Shown here one piece after another: positions 1 through 8,600 of a stretch of DNA of 16,114 nucleotides (position 1 is its first letter; every line of letters begins with the position of its first letter). Source of the stretch: Desulfobacteraceae bacterium (lineage in GTDB: Bacteria; Desulfobacterota; Desulfobacteria; Desulfobacterales; SG8-13). Location: assembly GCA_029287875.1 (NCBI GenBank), contig JARFQH010000064.1, positions 1-16,114 of the forward strand, read 5' to 3'. The position numbers were made by a program, and so were the translations under genes. The notes under the pieces are model-generated. The model was not told the origin of the DNA. It ran no database searches and saw only the letters and a list, made by a program, of their open reading frames with translations.

Positions 1-350
1 CCACCGCCGAATGGGTTGCCGGAACCGTAAGTGAAACGTACATTTCCACCGCGGCCGCCGATTCCGAATTCCCGCAGGATGTCGCTGAAGTCGAAGCCCC
101 GGAAGATGTCCTCCTGCGAGAATCGCTGGCTGAACCCCTCGGAACCGAACGTGTCGTACTGTTTGCGTTTCTCCTTGTCGCTCAGCACGGCATAGGCTTC
201 ACTGATTTTTTTAAATTTATCCTCAGCGGATTTGTCGTCTTTGGCGTGATCGGGGTGATATTTCATCGCGAGCTTGCGATACGCTTTTTTAATTTCTGCA
301 TCAGAAGCGGTTTTACTCACTCCGAGAATGTCGTAATAATCTTCGGCCAT
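1..350 (-). CDS. J-domain co-chaperone (DnaJ/CbpA type), 5' part only
   Basis: Partial gene running off the left edge; about 116 codons are visible. It would stimulate the ATPase of DnaK (Hsp70) and deliver unfolded clients in the cytoplasm. The start MAEDYYDILGVSKTASDAEI, the HPD tripeptide at residues 32-34 (in KYHPDHAK) and the helix around KKISEAYAVLSDKEKRKQYD are a complete J-domain. A Gly/Phe-rich linker follows (residues about 73-116), as in DnaJ and CbpA. The zinc-finger and C-terminal substrate domains lie outside, so DnaJ proper cannot be separated from a CbpA or DnaJ-C-type paralogue. The ATG at 350 is preceded by GAGAGG with a 7-nt spacer, which supports this start. The gene lies downstream of mnmG on the same strand, but a possible terminator and a separate promoter lie in the 288-bp gap. 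Confidence 0.93.
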   Translation of the reverse strand, partial: MAEDYYDILGVSKTASDAEIKKAYRKLAMKYHPDHAKDDKSAEDKFKKISEAYAVLSDKEKRKQYDTFGSEGFSQRFSQEDIFRGFDFSDILREFGIGGRGGNVRFTYGSGNPFGG

Positions 351-496
351 GGTGATGCCTCTCGTTTAAGGGAAAACCCACTCTCGTGCCTCAGTATCTT
401 GCCACAGGCGCGTCGCACGTCGGATGTTTTCTCTCTATTTTGTCCCCGCACCCGTCACAATTTTCCTTGCTGCAAATCAAACCGTCAAACCGTGCG

Positions 497-511
497 GGTT
501 ACTCTATAACC
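497..511. repeat. Small inverted repeat in the J-domain gene leader
   Basis: GGTTA - 5 nt - TAACC is a perfect 5-bp inverted repeat located about 30-45 bp downstream of the proposed -10 box at 539-544. It could be an operator or a small hairpin at the start of the leader. It is short enough to be chance. Confidence 0.25.
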
Positions 512-538
512 TGTTGATAATATTTGATTCGAGGAAGA

Positions 539-568
539 ATAATATAAAATTTATACCTGGAATGTCAA
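539..568 (-). promoter_or_regulatory. Sigma-70-type promoter for the J-domain gene
   Basis: On the minus strand a perfect -35 hexamer TTGACA (568-563) is followed after 18 bp by TATTAT (544-539), in an A+T-rich patch that stands out from its surroundings. It points to the J-domain gene and would give an untranslated leader of about 180 nt. No sigma-32 type -10 box (CCCCAT-like) is seen, so heat-shock control is not evident. Confidence 0.6.
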
Positions 569-576
569 GTTGCCTG

Positions 577-612
577 CCATAGAAGATACCGGTCGGGCAT
601 ACGGCTGACCGG
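577..612 (-). terminator. Possible terminator downstream of mnmG
   Basis: CCGGTC (612-607 on the minus strand) pairs with GACCGG (594-589) around a 12-nt loop, and the following minus-strand sequence TATCTTCTATGG is modestly U-rich. It lies about 27 bp after the mnmG stop and upstream of the J-domain gene promoter. The U-tract is interrupted, so this is a weak intrinsic terminator candidate. Confidence 0.35.
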
Positions 613-638
613 GATTCCGCGAGCGCAAGGCTGTCGGG

Positions 639-2513
639 CTACCGGGCCCCGCCCGCCTTGAGCGCCACCATCAACACCGAAAGCGCCGCCGGCGTCATTC
701 CGTCGATGCGGGACGTCTGTCCGAGAGAGGCCGGTTTCACTTCCGAGAGTTTTTCCTTGAGTTCGTTGGAGAGCCCGTGCACCCGGTTGAAATCAAAGTC
801 AGGCGGAATGGGCATCCGTTCCAGGTTTTGGAATTTTTCGATTTCCCTTCGTTGCCGCGCGATGTATCCCTCGTACTTGATGTCGATTTCCACTTGATGG
901 GCGATTTTTTTGCCGATCGCAACCGGCGGGGGGTCAAATGATTTTACGACTTCGTAATCGAGCTCGGCTCTTTTGAGCAACTGGTCAAGATAGGTCCCGC
1001 TGCTGATCGGATTGGTTCCTTTTTCGGCCAGATACGCGTTCACCGCGCCGGTGGGCTTGATGACGCTGCCGCGGATGCGGCGGATCTCGTCGGCGATCTG
1101 CCGGCGGCGGTCCTCGAGGTCCCGCAGTGTCGCTTGATCGATCAGCCCCAGCGAATGACCGATTTCCATCAGCCGGAAGTCGGCGTTGTCTTCTCTCAGC
1201 ATCAACCGGTATTCGGCGCGCGAGGTGAACATCCGATAGGGTTCCCGGGTACCCCGGGTCACCAGGTCGTCGATCATCACGCCCATATAAGCCTGGGAGC
1301 GATCCAGAGTGAACGGTGGCCGTTTCTGAACCCGGCAGGCCGCGTTTATCCCGGCCCAGAGCCCCTGGGCGGCGGCTTCCTCGTAACCGGAGGTCCCGTT
1401 GATCTGTCCGGCCATAAACAGACCGGCAACCCGCTTGGTTTCCAGGGTCGGCTTCAACTGGACCGGATTGACGTAATCGTATTCGATGGCGTACGCGGGT
1501 CGCATGATCTCGGCCTGCTCCAAGCCTTCCACGGCATGGACGATCTCGATCTGGACTTCCAGCGGCAGGCTGTTTCCAAGTCCACTGGCGTAGATTTCTT
1601 CCGTCTCCAGGCCTTCCGGTTCCAGAATCACCTGGTGCCGCTCACGGTCCGGAAACCGTACGATTTTGTCTTCAAAAGACGGACAGTACCGGGCCGATAC
1701 CCCTTTGATGATACCGCCGTAAAGGGCCGATCGCTCCAGATTGCGGCGCACGATGCGATGAACATCCGGGTTGGTGTGGCCGATGTAGCTGGGGACCTGA
1801 GGCAGGCTGACCGCGGAAGTGAAGTGCGAAAACGGCGTCGGAGCCGTGTCAATATCCTGTTCTGCAAACCGGGCGAAGTCGATGCTCGATCGCCGCAAGC
1901 GTGGCGGCGTGCCGGTCTTCATCCGACCCAGCTGAAATCCGAGCTGCTTGAGGTCGACGGCCAGACCATAAGCGGCAAACTCTCCAGCCCGCCCGGCCTT
2001 GATCGACTTGAAACCGATGTGCACCAGGCCGCTCAGAAAAGTCCCGGTCGCCAGGACCACGGCGTCGGCCTGATATCCGAAGCCCGTGGCCTCTTCCACC
2101 CCGGCCACCTTGTCCCCGGCAACGACGAGCCGCTCCACCATGGCCTGCTTCAGATCGATATTGGGTTCCTGCTCGATGACGTGCTTCATCACCATGTGGT
2201 AGCGGTTCTTGTCGTTCTGAGTTCGAGAGGAGTGGACCGCCGGTCCTTTTTTGGTATTCAGCGTCTTGTACTGGATAGCCGACTTGTCCGTGGTCTTGGC
2301 CATTTCACCGCCCAGAGCATCGATCTCCTTAACGAGCTGCCCCTTGGCCATACCACCGATGGACGGACTACACGGCATGGCCGCCACCTTGTCCAGGTCA
2401 ATGGCCGTCAGAAGCACACGGCAACCCATTCGGGCGGCAACCAGCGCGGCCTCGCAACCGGCGTGCCCGGCTCCGACGACAATGACGTCATATTTATTCG
2501 AGTAAATGCTCAC
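639..2513 (-). CDS. mnmG: MnmG (GidA), tRNA uridine-5-carboxymethylaminomethyl modification enzyme
   Basis: FAD- and NADH-dependent subunit that, with the GTPase MnmE, installs the (carboxymethyl)aminomethyl group at C5 of wobble uridine U34 in a subset of tRNAs. About 624 residues, close to the 629 of the E. coli protein. The N-terminal dinucleotide-binding motif GAGHAG (about residue 15), the segment MPCSPSIGGMAKGQLVKEID, the signature YCPSFEDKI (about 277-285) and GQINGTSGYEEAAAQGLWAG (about 370-389) are all family hallmarks. Cys49 and Cys278 (numbered from the TTG start at 2516) match the two conserved cysteines of the family. No ATG fits the start: the frame opens TTG (2516) GTG (2513), with purine-rich GGTGGGA just upstream. 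I give the GTG; the TTG would add one residue. The gene is divergent from a radical SAM gene that may act on the same tRNA position. MnmE is not in the window. Confidence 0.97.
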   Translation of the reverse strand: MSIYSNKYDVIVVGAGHAGCEAALVAARMGCRVLLTAIDLDKVAAMPCSPSIGGMAKGQLVKEIDALGGEMAKTTDKSAIQYKTLNTKKGPAVHSSRTQNDKNRYHMVMKHVIEQEPNIDLKQAMVERLVVAGDKVAGVEEATGFGYQADAVVLATGTFLSGLVHIGFKSIKAGRAGEFAAYGLAVDLKQLGFQLGRMKTGTPPRLRRSSIDFARFAEQDIDTAPTPFSHFTSAVSLPQVPSYIGHTNPDVHRIVRRNLERSALYGGIIKGVSARYCPSFEDKIVRFPDRERHQVILEPEGLETEEIYASGLGNSLPLEVQIEIVHAVEGLEQAEIMRPAYAIEYDYVNPVQLKPTLETKRVAGLFMAGQINGTSGYEEAAAQGLWAGINAACRVQKRPPFTLDRSQAYMGVMIDDLVTRGTREPYRMFTSRAEYRLMLREDNADFRLMEIGHSLGLIDQATLRDLEDRRRQIADEIRRIRGSVIKPTGAVNAYLAEKGTNPISSGTYLDQLLKRAELDYEVVKSFDPPPVAIGKKIAHQVEIDIKYEGYIARQRREIEKFQNLERMPIPPDFDFNRVHGLSNELKEKLSEVKPASLGQTSRIDGMTPAALSVLMVALKAGGAR

Positions 2514-2516
2514 CAA

Positions 2517-2821
2517 GCGATCCCACCACGTCTTTCAACTTTGCAATTTTTCCTCAAATCGATATAGTCTTTCTCAATACAGGCCTTCGGCCGCACCCAA
2601 ACCAGTGTTCAGATTTCAGGTGTCGGGTTTCAGGACTTGAGGGTTTCTGACACCTTATATGAAACTACGCCAAAATGGCACGGTTTCTCTCTCGATCAAA
2701 CTGGGCGCCCCGCCGGCCAGTGGCAGGGCTGACACCTGAAACCCTATCCCGATAAACCAAGTGGTTTCACTTTAGCAACTATCTTCGCTCCTTGCGCAGA
2801 AGTAACAATTTAAGACTCTAA
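2517..2821. other. Divergent intergenic spacer with heptamer repeats
   Basis: This 305-bp spacer separates mnmG and the radical SAM gene. No ORF with coding character is seen. It contains heptamer repeat clusters (listed separately), a small GGCC-TTC-GGCC hairpin at 2582-2592, and A+T-rich stretches next to both genes that probably hold the two promoters. I could not identify a convincing -35/-10 pair for either gene. Confidence 0.6.
2606..2744. repeat. Inverted clusters of CTGAAAC/CTGACAC heptamers
   Basis: Read on the minus strand, 2633-2606 is four consecutive 7-mers: CTGAAAC, CCGACAC, CTGAAAT, CTGAACA. On the plus strand, 2729-2742 holds CTGACAC and CTGAAAC. A further GGGTTTCTGACACC lies at 2641-2654. 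Because the clusters have opposite orientation, TTTCAGGTGTC (2614-2624) is perfectly complementary to GACACCTGAAA (2731-2741), and GGGTTTCAGG (2625-2634) to CCTGAAACCC (2735-2744), so alternative long-range stems are possible. These are degenerate short tandem repeats of the kind scattered between genes in some deltaproteobacterial genomes; that comparison is from memory. Confidence 0.6.
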
Positions 2822-3751
2822 ATGGCACCGGTCAAAAGATATAACGATTACAACACGTATCTAAGAAATGTTTACGGGTGCCGCGTTCAAAAAATAAGCG
2901 TCGATGCGGGACTCACCTGCCCCAACCGCGATGGAACGCTGTCGACCGCCGGCTGCATCTACTGCAATGCGAGAGGATCGGGAACCGGTGCCCATGCAGG
3001 CGGTCTCTCCATCACCGATCAGCTGCTCAAGGGCAAAGCGGCTCTTTCCCGCAGGTACAAGGCCAAAAAATTCATCGCCTATTTTCAGTCGTTTTCAAAC
3101 ACCTACGCCCCGGTATCGAAACTCAGGCGGCTTTACGACGAAGCCCTGGCGGTCGATGACATCGTCGGTCTCTCCATCGGGACCCGTCCGGATTGTGTCG
3201 CCGAACCGGTGCTCGACCTGCTGGCCGATTATGCCGACGATCACCTGGTCTGGATCGAGTACGGTTTGCAGTCCGGTCACGACGCCACGTTGGCTCTCAT
3301 AAACAGGGGTCATGATGTCGCCTGTTTTCAGAAAGCCGTCGACTCCACGCATGTACGCGGCCTGAAGGTGTGTGCCCATGTTATACTGGGTCTGCCGCAG
3401 GAGACCCGCGCCCAGATGATTGCCACGGCCCGATTTCTGGCCGATCTGCCGGTCGCGGGCGTCAAGCTGCACCTGCTCTATGTCGTGCGCGATACGCCGC
3501 TCGAGAGGCTTCATCGCGCGGGCACCTATCACTGTCTCTCGCAGGCAGTGTATGTCGAGTTGGTCTGCGATTTTTTGGAACGCCTGCCTAAGCAGGTGGT
3601 CATTCAGCGCCTGACTGGAGATCCGCACCGCGCAGAGCTCGTCGCGCCCCAATGGTCCCTTCGCAAGCGCGAGACCCTCGACATGATCAAGACAGCTTTC
3701 GAAGAGCGTAACACGTGGCAGGGGAAACGCCTCGGCTGCAGCCGGCCCTGA
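2822..3751 (+). CDS. Radical SAM protein, YhcC/YtqA (MnmL-like) family
   Basis: 309 residues, the usual length of the TIGR01212/YhcC family. A 4Fe-4S cluster is expected to be held by C33, C45 and C48: CPNRDGTLSTAGCIYC gives the long-spaced CX11CX2C pattern of this family, and S-adenosylmethionine cleavage follows from the fold. Other landmarks are KFIAYFQSFSNTYAP (about 83-97), GLSIGTRPDC (116-125), WIEYGLQSGHD (144-154) and HVILGLPQET (186-195). The N-terminus KRYNDYNTYLRNVYGCRVQK and the GSGTG after the cluster resemble Bacillus YtqA more than E. coli YhcC. YtqA has been reported (as MnmL) to convert cmnm5-type wobble uridines to nm5U. If that role holds here, the enzyme would act downstream of the neighbouring mnmG product. 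The ribosome-binding site is poor; the ATG at 2822 is chosen by family alignment. The gene converges on nadE with a 4-bp gap. Confidence 0.9.
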   Translation: MAPVKRYNDYNTYLRNVYGCRVQKISVDAGLTCPNRDGTLSTAGCIYCNARGSGTGAHAGGLSITDQLLKGKAALSRRYKAKKFIAYFQSFSNTYAPVSKLRRLYDEALAVDDIVGLSIGTRPDCVAEPVLDLLADYADDHLVWIEYGLQSGHDATLALINRGHDVACFQKAVDSTHVRGLKVCAHVILGLPQETRAQMIATARFLADLPVAGVKLHLLYVVRDTPLERLHRAGTYHCLSQAVYVELVCDFLERLPKQVVIQRLTGDPHRAELVAPQWSLRKRETLDMIKTAFEERNTWQGKRLGCSRP

Positions 3752-3779
3752 TTGCTCAGGGTGAGTACCCCTGGGCAAT
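3751..3779. terminator. Hairpin across the convergent stop codons of the radical SAM gene and nadE
   Basis: ATTGCTCAGGG (3751-3761) pairs with CCCTGGGCAAT (3769-3779) around a 7-nt loop: an 11-bp stem with one non-Watson-Crick position. It begins on the last base of the radical SAM stop codon and continues into the last codons of nadE. Its position suggests a bidirectional transcription end or a barrier to read-through. Neither side has a U-tract, so it is not a textbook intrinsic terminator. Confidence 0.4.
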
Positions 3780-5393
3780 CGGATACCGCCGCCCGTATCC
3801 GAAAGCCTTTGAGGTCACCTTTAGGCCCGGTGCCGCCTGATACCGTTTATACTCGTTCCGGTTGACCTTGGCAACGATCTCGCTCACCAGCTGCCGGTCG
3901 AATCCCATCTCCACGAGTTCGGAAATGCTGAGGTCGTCCTCGATATAGCCCTTCAGGATCGGATCGAGCAGGGCATAGGGCGGCAGGTCGTCGTCGTCGC
4001 GCTGGTCGGGCTTGAGTTCCGCCGACGGTGCCTTCGAAATGATGCGGGCGGGAATAACAATTTGATCCCGGTTGATGAAATGCGCCAGGTCGTAAACCAT
4101 CGTCTTGGGCACATCGGATATGACCGCCAGCCCGCCGCTCATGTCACCGTAAAGGGTGCAATAGCCGACGGCCAGTTCGGATTTGTTTCCGGTTGAAAGC
4201 AGCAGACACCCTCTTGCGTTGGAGATCGCCATCAAAATTGTCCCCCGGATACGGGCTTGGATGTTTTGTTCGGCAATGCCCGGTTCGCGGTTATCAGAGG
4301 CAGGCACCAGGTCTTTGAGAAATTCTCTGAAGATGTCGTCGATCGGGATCGTTTCGAGGCCTACGCCCAGATTGCGGGCCAGCCGGCGCGTGTCCTCGAA
4401 GTTGTCCCCGGACGTGTATGCGGACGGCATGAAAACGGTGATCACATTGTCGGAGCCGAGGGCGTGGGCCGCGATTGCGGCCGTCAAGGCCGAGTCGATT
4501 CCGCCGCTCAGGCCGATCACGGCCTTTGAGAAACCGCACTTGGTGACGTAGTCGCGGGTGCCCATTACCAGCGCCTTGAAAACGGCTTCGGTTTCAGAGG
4601 CAGCGACCTCCCGTATCACGGCCGAATCTGCAGCCGTGTCGTAAACGATCAGGTCCTCCTCAAAATCCCTGGCCCGGGCCACCATCCGGCCCTGCCGGTC
4701 GAAAACCGCGCTGAGGCCGTCGAAGAGCAGGCTGTCGTTGCCGCCGACCTGGTTCACATAAACCAGCGGCACGCCGTACTTCTTGGCGATGGTGGCATGC
4801 ATATTTTTTCTGAATCCGATTTTACCCGTGTGAAAAGGCGAGGCGGATATGTTGACGATCAACTCCGCCCCATCCTTGACCATGGCATCCACCGGATCGA
4901 AATGATAGATCCGACGCTTGAAGATGTCCTTGTCGTTCCAGAGGTCTTCACATATCGTCAGCCCGATCCTCATTCCCTTGTATAAAAAACTGCGACTCTC
5001 TCTACCAGGCTCGAAGTAGCGGCTCTCGTCGAACACATCATAGGTCGGAAGAAGGCGCTTTTGAACCTGATGCCGAATTTGACCGTCTTCGAACAGAACG
5101 GCTGAATTGCAAACCCGCTTGCCTTCATCAGCCGGATTGTGATCGACGAAGCCGCATATGACGCCGATGCCGCGGATGGTGTCGAGCATGCGGTTGAGGC
5201 TGGCGACATTGGCATCGACAAAATCTTTTTTCTCGACCAGGTCCTGCGGCGGATATCCGGAAATGACCAGCTCCGAAAAAATGACCAGGTCGCAGGACTG
5301 CGCAATGGCCTGATCGACGCACTGCCGGATGCGCTCGTTGTTATGCGAGAAATTTGCGATAATCGGATTGACCTGTGCCAAAGCGATTTTCAT
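3756..5393 (-). CDS. nadE: Glutamine-dependent NAD+ synthetase
   Basis: 545 residues. It makes NAD+ from deamido-NAD+ (nicotinic acid adenine dinucleotide), ATP and ammonia released from glutamine, the last step of NAD biosynthesis in the cytoplasm. The N-terminal nitrilase-like amidase domain (about 1-265) has the Glu-Lys-Cys triad: E41 in FSELVISGYPP, K112 in VQKRLLPTYDVFDE and C148 in GLTICEDLW. The C-terminal synthetase domain (about 270-545) has the pyrophosphate loop SGGIDS (296-301) and the segments STGNKSELAVGYCTLYGD and SKAPSAELKPDQRDDDDLPP typical of NadE. The two-domain layout means it can use glutamine directly and does not need a separate amidase. The ATG at 5393 follows a purine-rich AGAAGAG; AGGTGG lies further upstream. 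A divergent 227-bp spacer separates it from the receiver/ATP-grasp gene, so it has its own promoter in the A+T-rich stretch near 5440-5500. Confidence 0.97.
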   Translation of the reverse strand: MKIALAQVNPIIANFSHNNERIRQCVDQAIAQSCDLVIFSELVISGYPPQDLVEKKDFVDANVASLNRMLDTIRGIGVICGFVDHNPADEGKRVCNSAVLFEDGQIRHQVQKRLLPTYDVFDESRYFEPGRESRSFLYKGMRIGLTICEDLWNDKDIFKRRIYHFDPVDAMVKDGAELIVNISASPFHTGKIGFRKNMHATIAKKYGVPLVYVNQVGGNDSLLFDGLSAVFDRQGRMVARARDFEEDLIVYDTAADSAVIREVAASETEAVFKALVMGTRDYVTKCGFSKAVIGLSGGIDSALTAAIAAHALGSDNVITVFMPSAYTSGDNFEDTRRLARNLGVGLETIPIDDIFREFLKDLVPASDNREPGIAEQNIQARIRGTILMAISNARGCLLLSTGNKSELAVGYCTLYGDMSGGLAVISDVPKTMVYDLAHFINRDQIVIPARIISKAPSAELKPDQRDDDDLPPYALLDPILKGYIEDDLSISELVEMGFDRQLVSEIVAKVNRNEYKRYQAAPGLKVTSKAFGYGRRYPIAQGYSP

Positions 5394-5543
5394 CTCTTCT
5401 CAACCCCACCTAAACCATCATGGCCGTTTGAGCCACTACGGTGTATGAAAATTCTATTTTCGTGTTAAATTTCTTAAGTTTAAATAAACACTAACAAGCA
5501 ATTCACTCGCGGTCAACGGCCAACGAACCGGCGAAGCCGGCGC

Positions 5544-5572
5544 TTGCGACAGAAGTTGGTTTACGGTATAAC
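5544..5572 (+). promoter_or_regulatory. Candidate promoter for the receiver/ATP-grasp gene
   Basis: TTGCGA (5544-5549) and TATAAC (5567-5572) are separated by 17 bp, about 50 bp upstream of the GTG start at 5621. A small GC-rich hairpin, CCGGC-GAA-GCCGG (5528-5540), sits just upstream of the -35 box. The hexamers are moderate matches (4/6 and 5/6). Confidence 0.4.
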
Positions 5573-5620
5573 CATCGTCCAGGGAAATATACCTCGACCG
5601 GGTTTGGAAAGGAACTTGCG

Positions 5621-8600
5621 GTGCAACAAGACAACGACCAAGACCACTGCATCATCAGGCGCGTCGACGAATTCGACCTCTCATTTAAGGTGTTCCACGA
5701 GTTGATGGCCCGCAAGGTCAACGAGATCCTCCTGGTTTCCACCCCCTATGATGCCTTCATCATGGAAGAAGAAGGCCGGCTGGCAGAGCGCATCATCCAC
5801 GAATACCGGGGATTGAACCTGTCCCGTCCGCCGCACCTGACCTGGGTTTCCACGGCCCATGAGGCCATCCAGACCCTGGCATGCAAAAGCTTCGATCTGG
5901 TCCTCACCATGCCCCGCCTGGACGACATGGACGCATTCGCCCTCAGCCGGCGTATCAAGGAAATCGACCCCGACCTGCCGGTTTTTCTTTTGGCCCACCG
6001 CACCAACCGCCATCTCTTCGATCCGGACTACCGCAAAAACCACCCGATCGACAAGATTTTCGTCTGGTCCGGCAACACCGATCTGCTGTTGGCCTTGATC
6101 AAAAATGTCGAGGATCAGATGAACATCGACTTCGATACCCAGCGCGCCAAGGTCAGGGTCCTGATCATGGTTGAGGATTCCCCGATCTATTATTCTTCAA
6201 TCCTGCCGCTGCTCTACAAGGAAATCGTACTTCAAACCCAGGCGGTTATGGAGGACTCGCTCAACGACGAACACCGCATTCTCAGAATGCGTGCGCGACC
6301 CAAGATCCTGCTGGCGGAAAATTTTGAAGAAGCCGAAGCCCTCTACCACCGGTTCAAGCCCTATCTCTTGTCTATTTTTTCGGACGTGCGCTTTCCCCGC
6401 AATGGTAAAGTGGACGAAGCCGCCGGTCTTTCCTTGTTAAAAATGGTTAGGGCCGAAACGCCGGACATACCGTTGCTGATGCTCAGCTCGGAAGAAAAAA
6501 ACCGCCAGAAAGCCGATACGATTCCCGCGGTTTTTCTGAACAAGAACGCGCCGGCACTTCACACCGAAATTCGCGAATTTTTCAAGCAGTACCTCGGATT
6601 CGGCGATTTCATTTTTCGGCTGCCCGACGACACCGAGGTCGGCCGGGCATCGAACCTGCGTGAAATGCAAAAAATTTTGCCCACCATTCCGGACGCCTCG
6701 ATCTTCTATCACGCCTGCCGCAACCACTTCTCCAGTTGGCTGATGGCGCGCTCGGAAATCATGCTGGCCACCAAGCTCAAACCGGTCAAGGCAACCGAGT
6801 TTGACACCGTCGCCCACCTTAAGAAATTCCTGATCTATTCGGTCGCGGAACGGCGCAAGGGACGGCAGAAGGGCATCATTGCCCAGTTCGATCCCGATCA
6901 CTACGACCCGGATGCCGAATTTGTCAAGATCGGCAAGGGATCGCTCGGCGGCAAGGCCCGCGGATTGGCCTTCATGTCGATCCAGCTCAAGGAAAACAGC
7001 GAGTTCCAAAAACGATTCGGAGACATCGACATTCAAGTACCCCAGACGCTGGTCATCTCAACGGAAGCCTTCGACGAATTCATGTCCGAGAATAATCTAA
7101 AAGATGTAACGGCCGGTGAACTGAGTGATATCGAGATTTCGGAGCGTTTTCTTGAGGCCCGTTTGCCTGAGTGGTTGCGACGCAACCTTGAAATGGTGCT
7201 CTCCAATCTCGACTATCCCCTGGCAGTGCGGTCATCGAGCCTGCTGGAAGACGCCCAGTTTCAACCCTTCGCCGGGATCTACCGCACCTACATGCTGCCC
7301 AACCGGCACCCCGATCTGAATTTGCGACTGGCGCGACTCATACAGGCCATCAAGTTGGTATATGCGTCCACGTACATGGCCGCTCCGCGTGCTTACGCCA
7401 AAAGTACGATGCACCGCACGGAAGATGAAAAAATGGCGGTGATCATTCAACATCTGACCGGCTCCCTAAACGGCAGCATGTATTACCCGGCGATTTCAGG
7501 CGTGGCCCAGTCTTACAATTTTTATCCCGTCTCCAACATGAAACCCGAAGAAGGAATTGCGCACATCGCCATGGGCCTTGGGAAAACGGTGGTGGAAGGC
7601 GGCAAGTCGCTACGTTTCTCATCCCGCTACCCGCAGCTGCTGCCCCAATTTTCAACGGTGGAGGACATCCTGAACAATTCGCAGCGCTTCTTTTTCGCCC
7701 TTAACCTGAAGCATTTTCCAAACGATTTCGATACGCTGCAAAAGTTCTCCGATGATGTGACCCTGGTCAAGATCGAGGTCGATGCCGCCGGCGATCATCC
7801 GGCCGTGCGCCACCTGTGCAGCACTTACAATCCCCAGGATCACCGCATCCGGGATGTCTACTCACCCCAGGGGTATCCGGTTGTGACGTTCGCCAGCATC
7901 CTGAAGTATCAATCGTTTCCTCTGCCGGATATTCTAACGGAGATCCTTGAAATCGGCCGCAGAGGAATGGGTTGTCCGGTGGAAATAGAGTTCGCCGTCA
8001 AACTGCCGTTCAACGGTGAGGGTCAAAACGAATTCGCGTTGTTGCAGATTCGTCCGATGGCCATCAGTCGGCACGACCGTAGGGTCGACATCACCCAAGA
8101 GGATATGGCAACCGCGTTTTGTTACTCGAGCATGGCCCTGGGCCACGGCTGGGACCGCAGCATCAGCGACATTATCTTTGTGTGCCCCGACACGTTCAAT
8201 CCCTCGCAGACCGTCGCCATCGCCAAAGAAATCGGTTTTCTCAATGGACGGCTGGTCGCCGCCAACCGAAAATATCTTCTGGTCGGACCGGGGCGCTGGG
8301 GCTCGGCCGACCGCTGGTTGGGAATTCCGGCCACCTGGAGCGAAATATCGGGTGTCGGAGCGATGGTCGAGACAAGAGCCGAAGACCTGAACGCCGACCC
8401 GTCCCAGGGGTCGCACTTTTTCCACAACATCACCTCGCTGGGAATCAGCTACCTTAATCTGGTCGAAAACGGGAAAGATTTCATCGACTGGCGCTGGCTC
8501 GCGACACTACCGGTGGCCGGGGCAACAGCATATGTAAAGCACGTGAACCTCGAACGGCCGATCACCATCAAGATCGACGGCAAGACCTCGCGGGCTGTTC

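Noticed and set aside
539..568. Heat-shock (sigma-32) promoter for the J-domain gene
   Set aside because: The -35 region fits sigma-70 and no CCCCAT-type -10 sequence is present at the right spacing.
1134..2567. 477-codon plus-strand open frame opposite mnmG
   Set aside because: It mirrors mnmG; the protein is His/Arg/Gly-rich with no recognisable domain, and the minus strand encodes all MnmG motifs. Long antisense frames are common in GC-rich genes.
2606..2744. CRISPR-like array
   Set aside because: Repeats are only 7 bp with no spacers of constant length and no cas genes.
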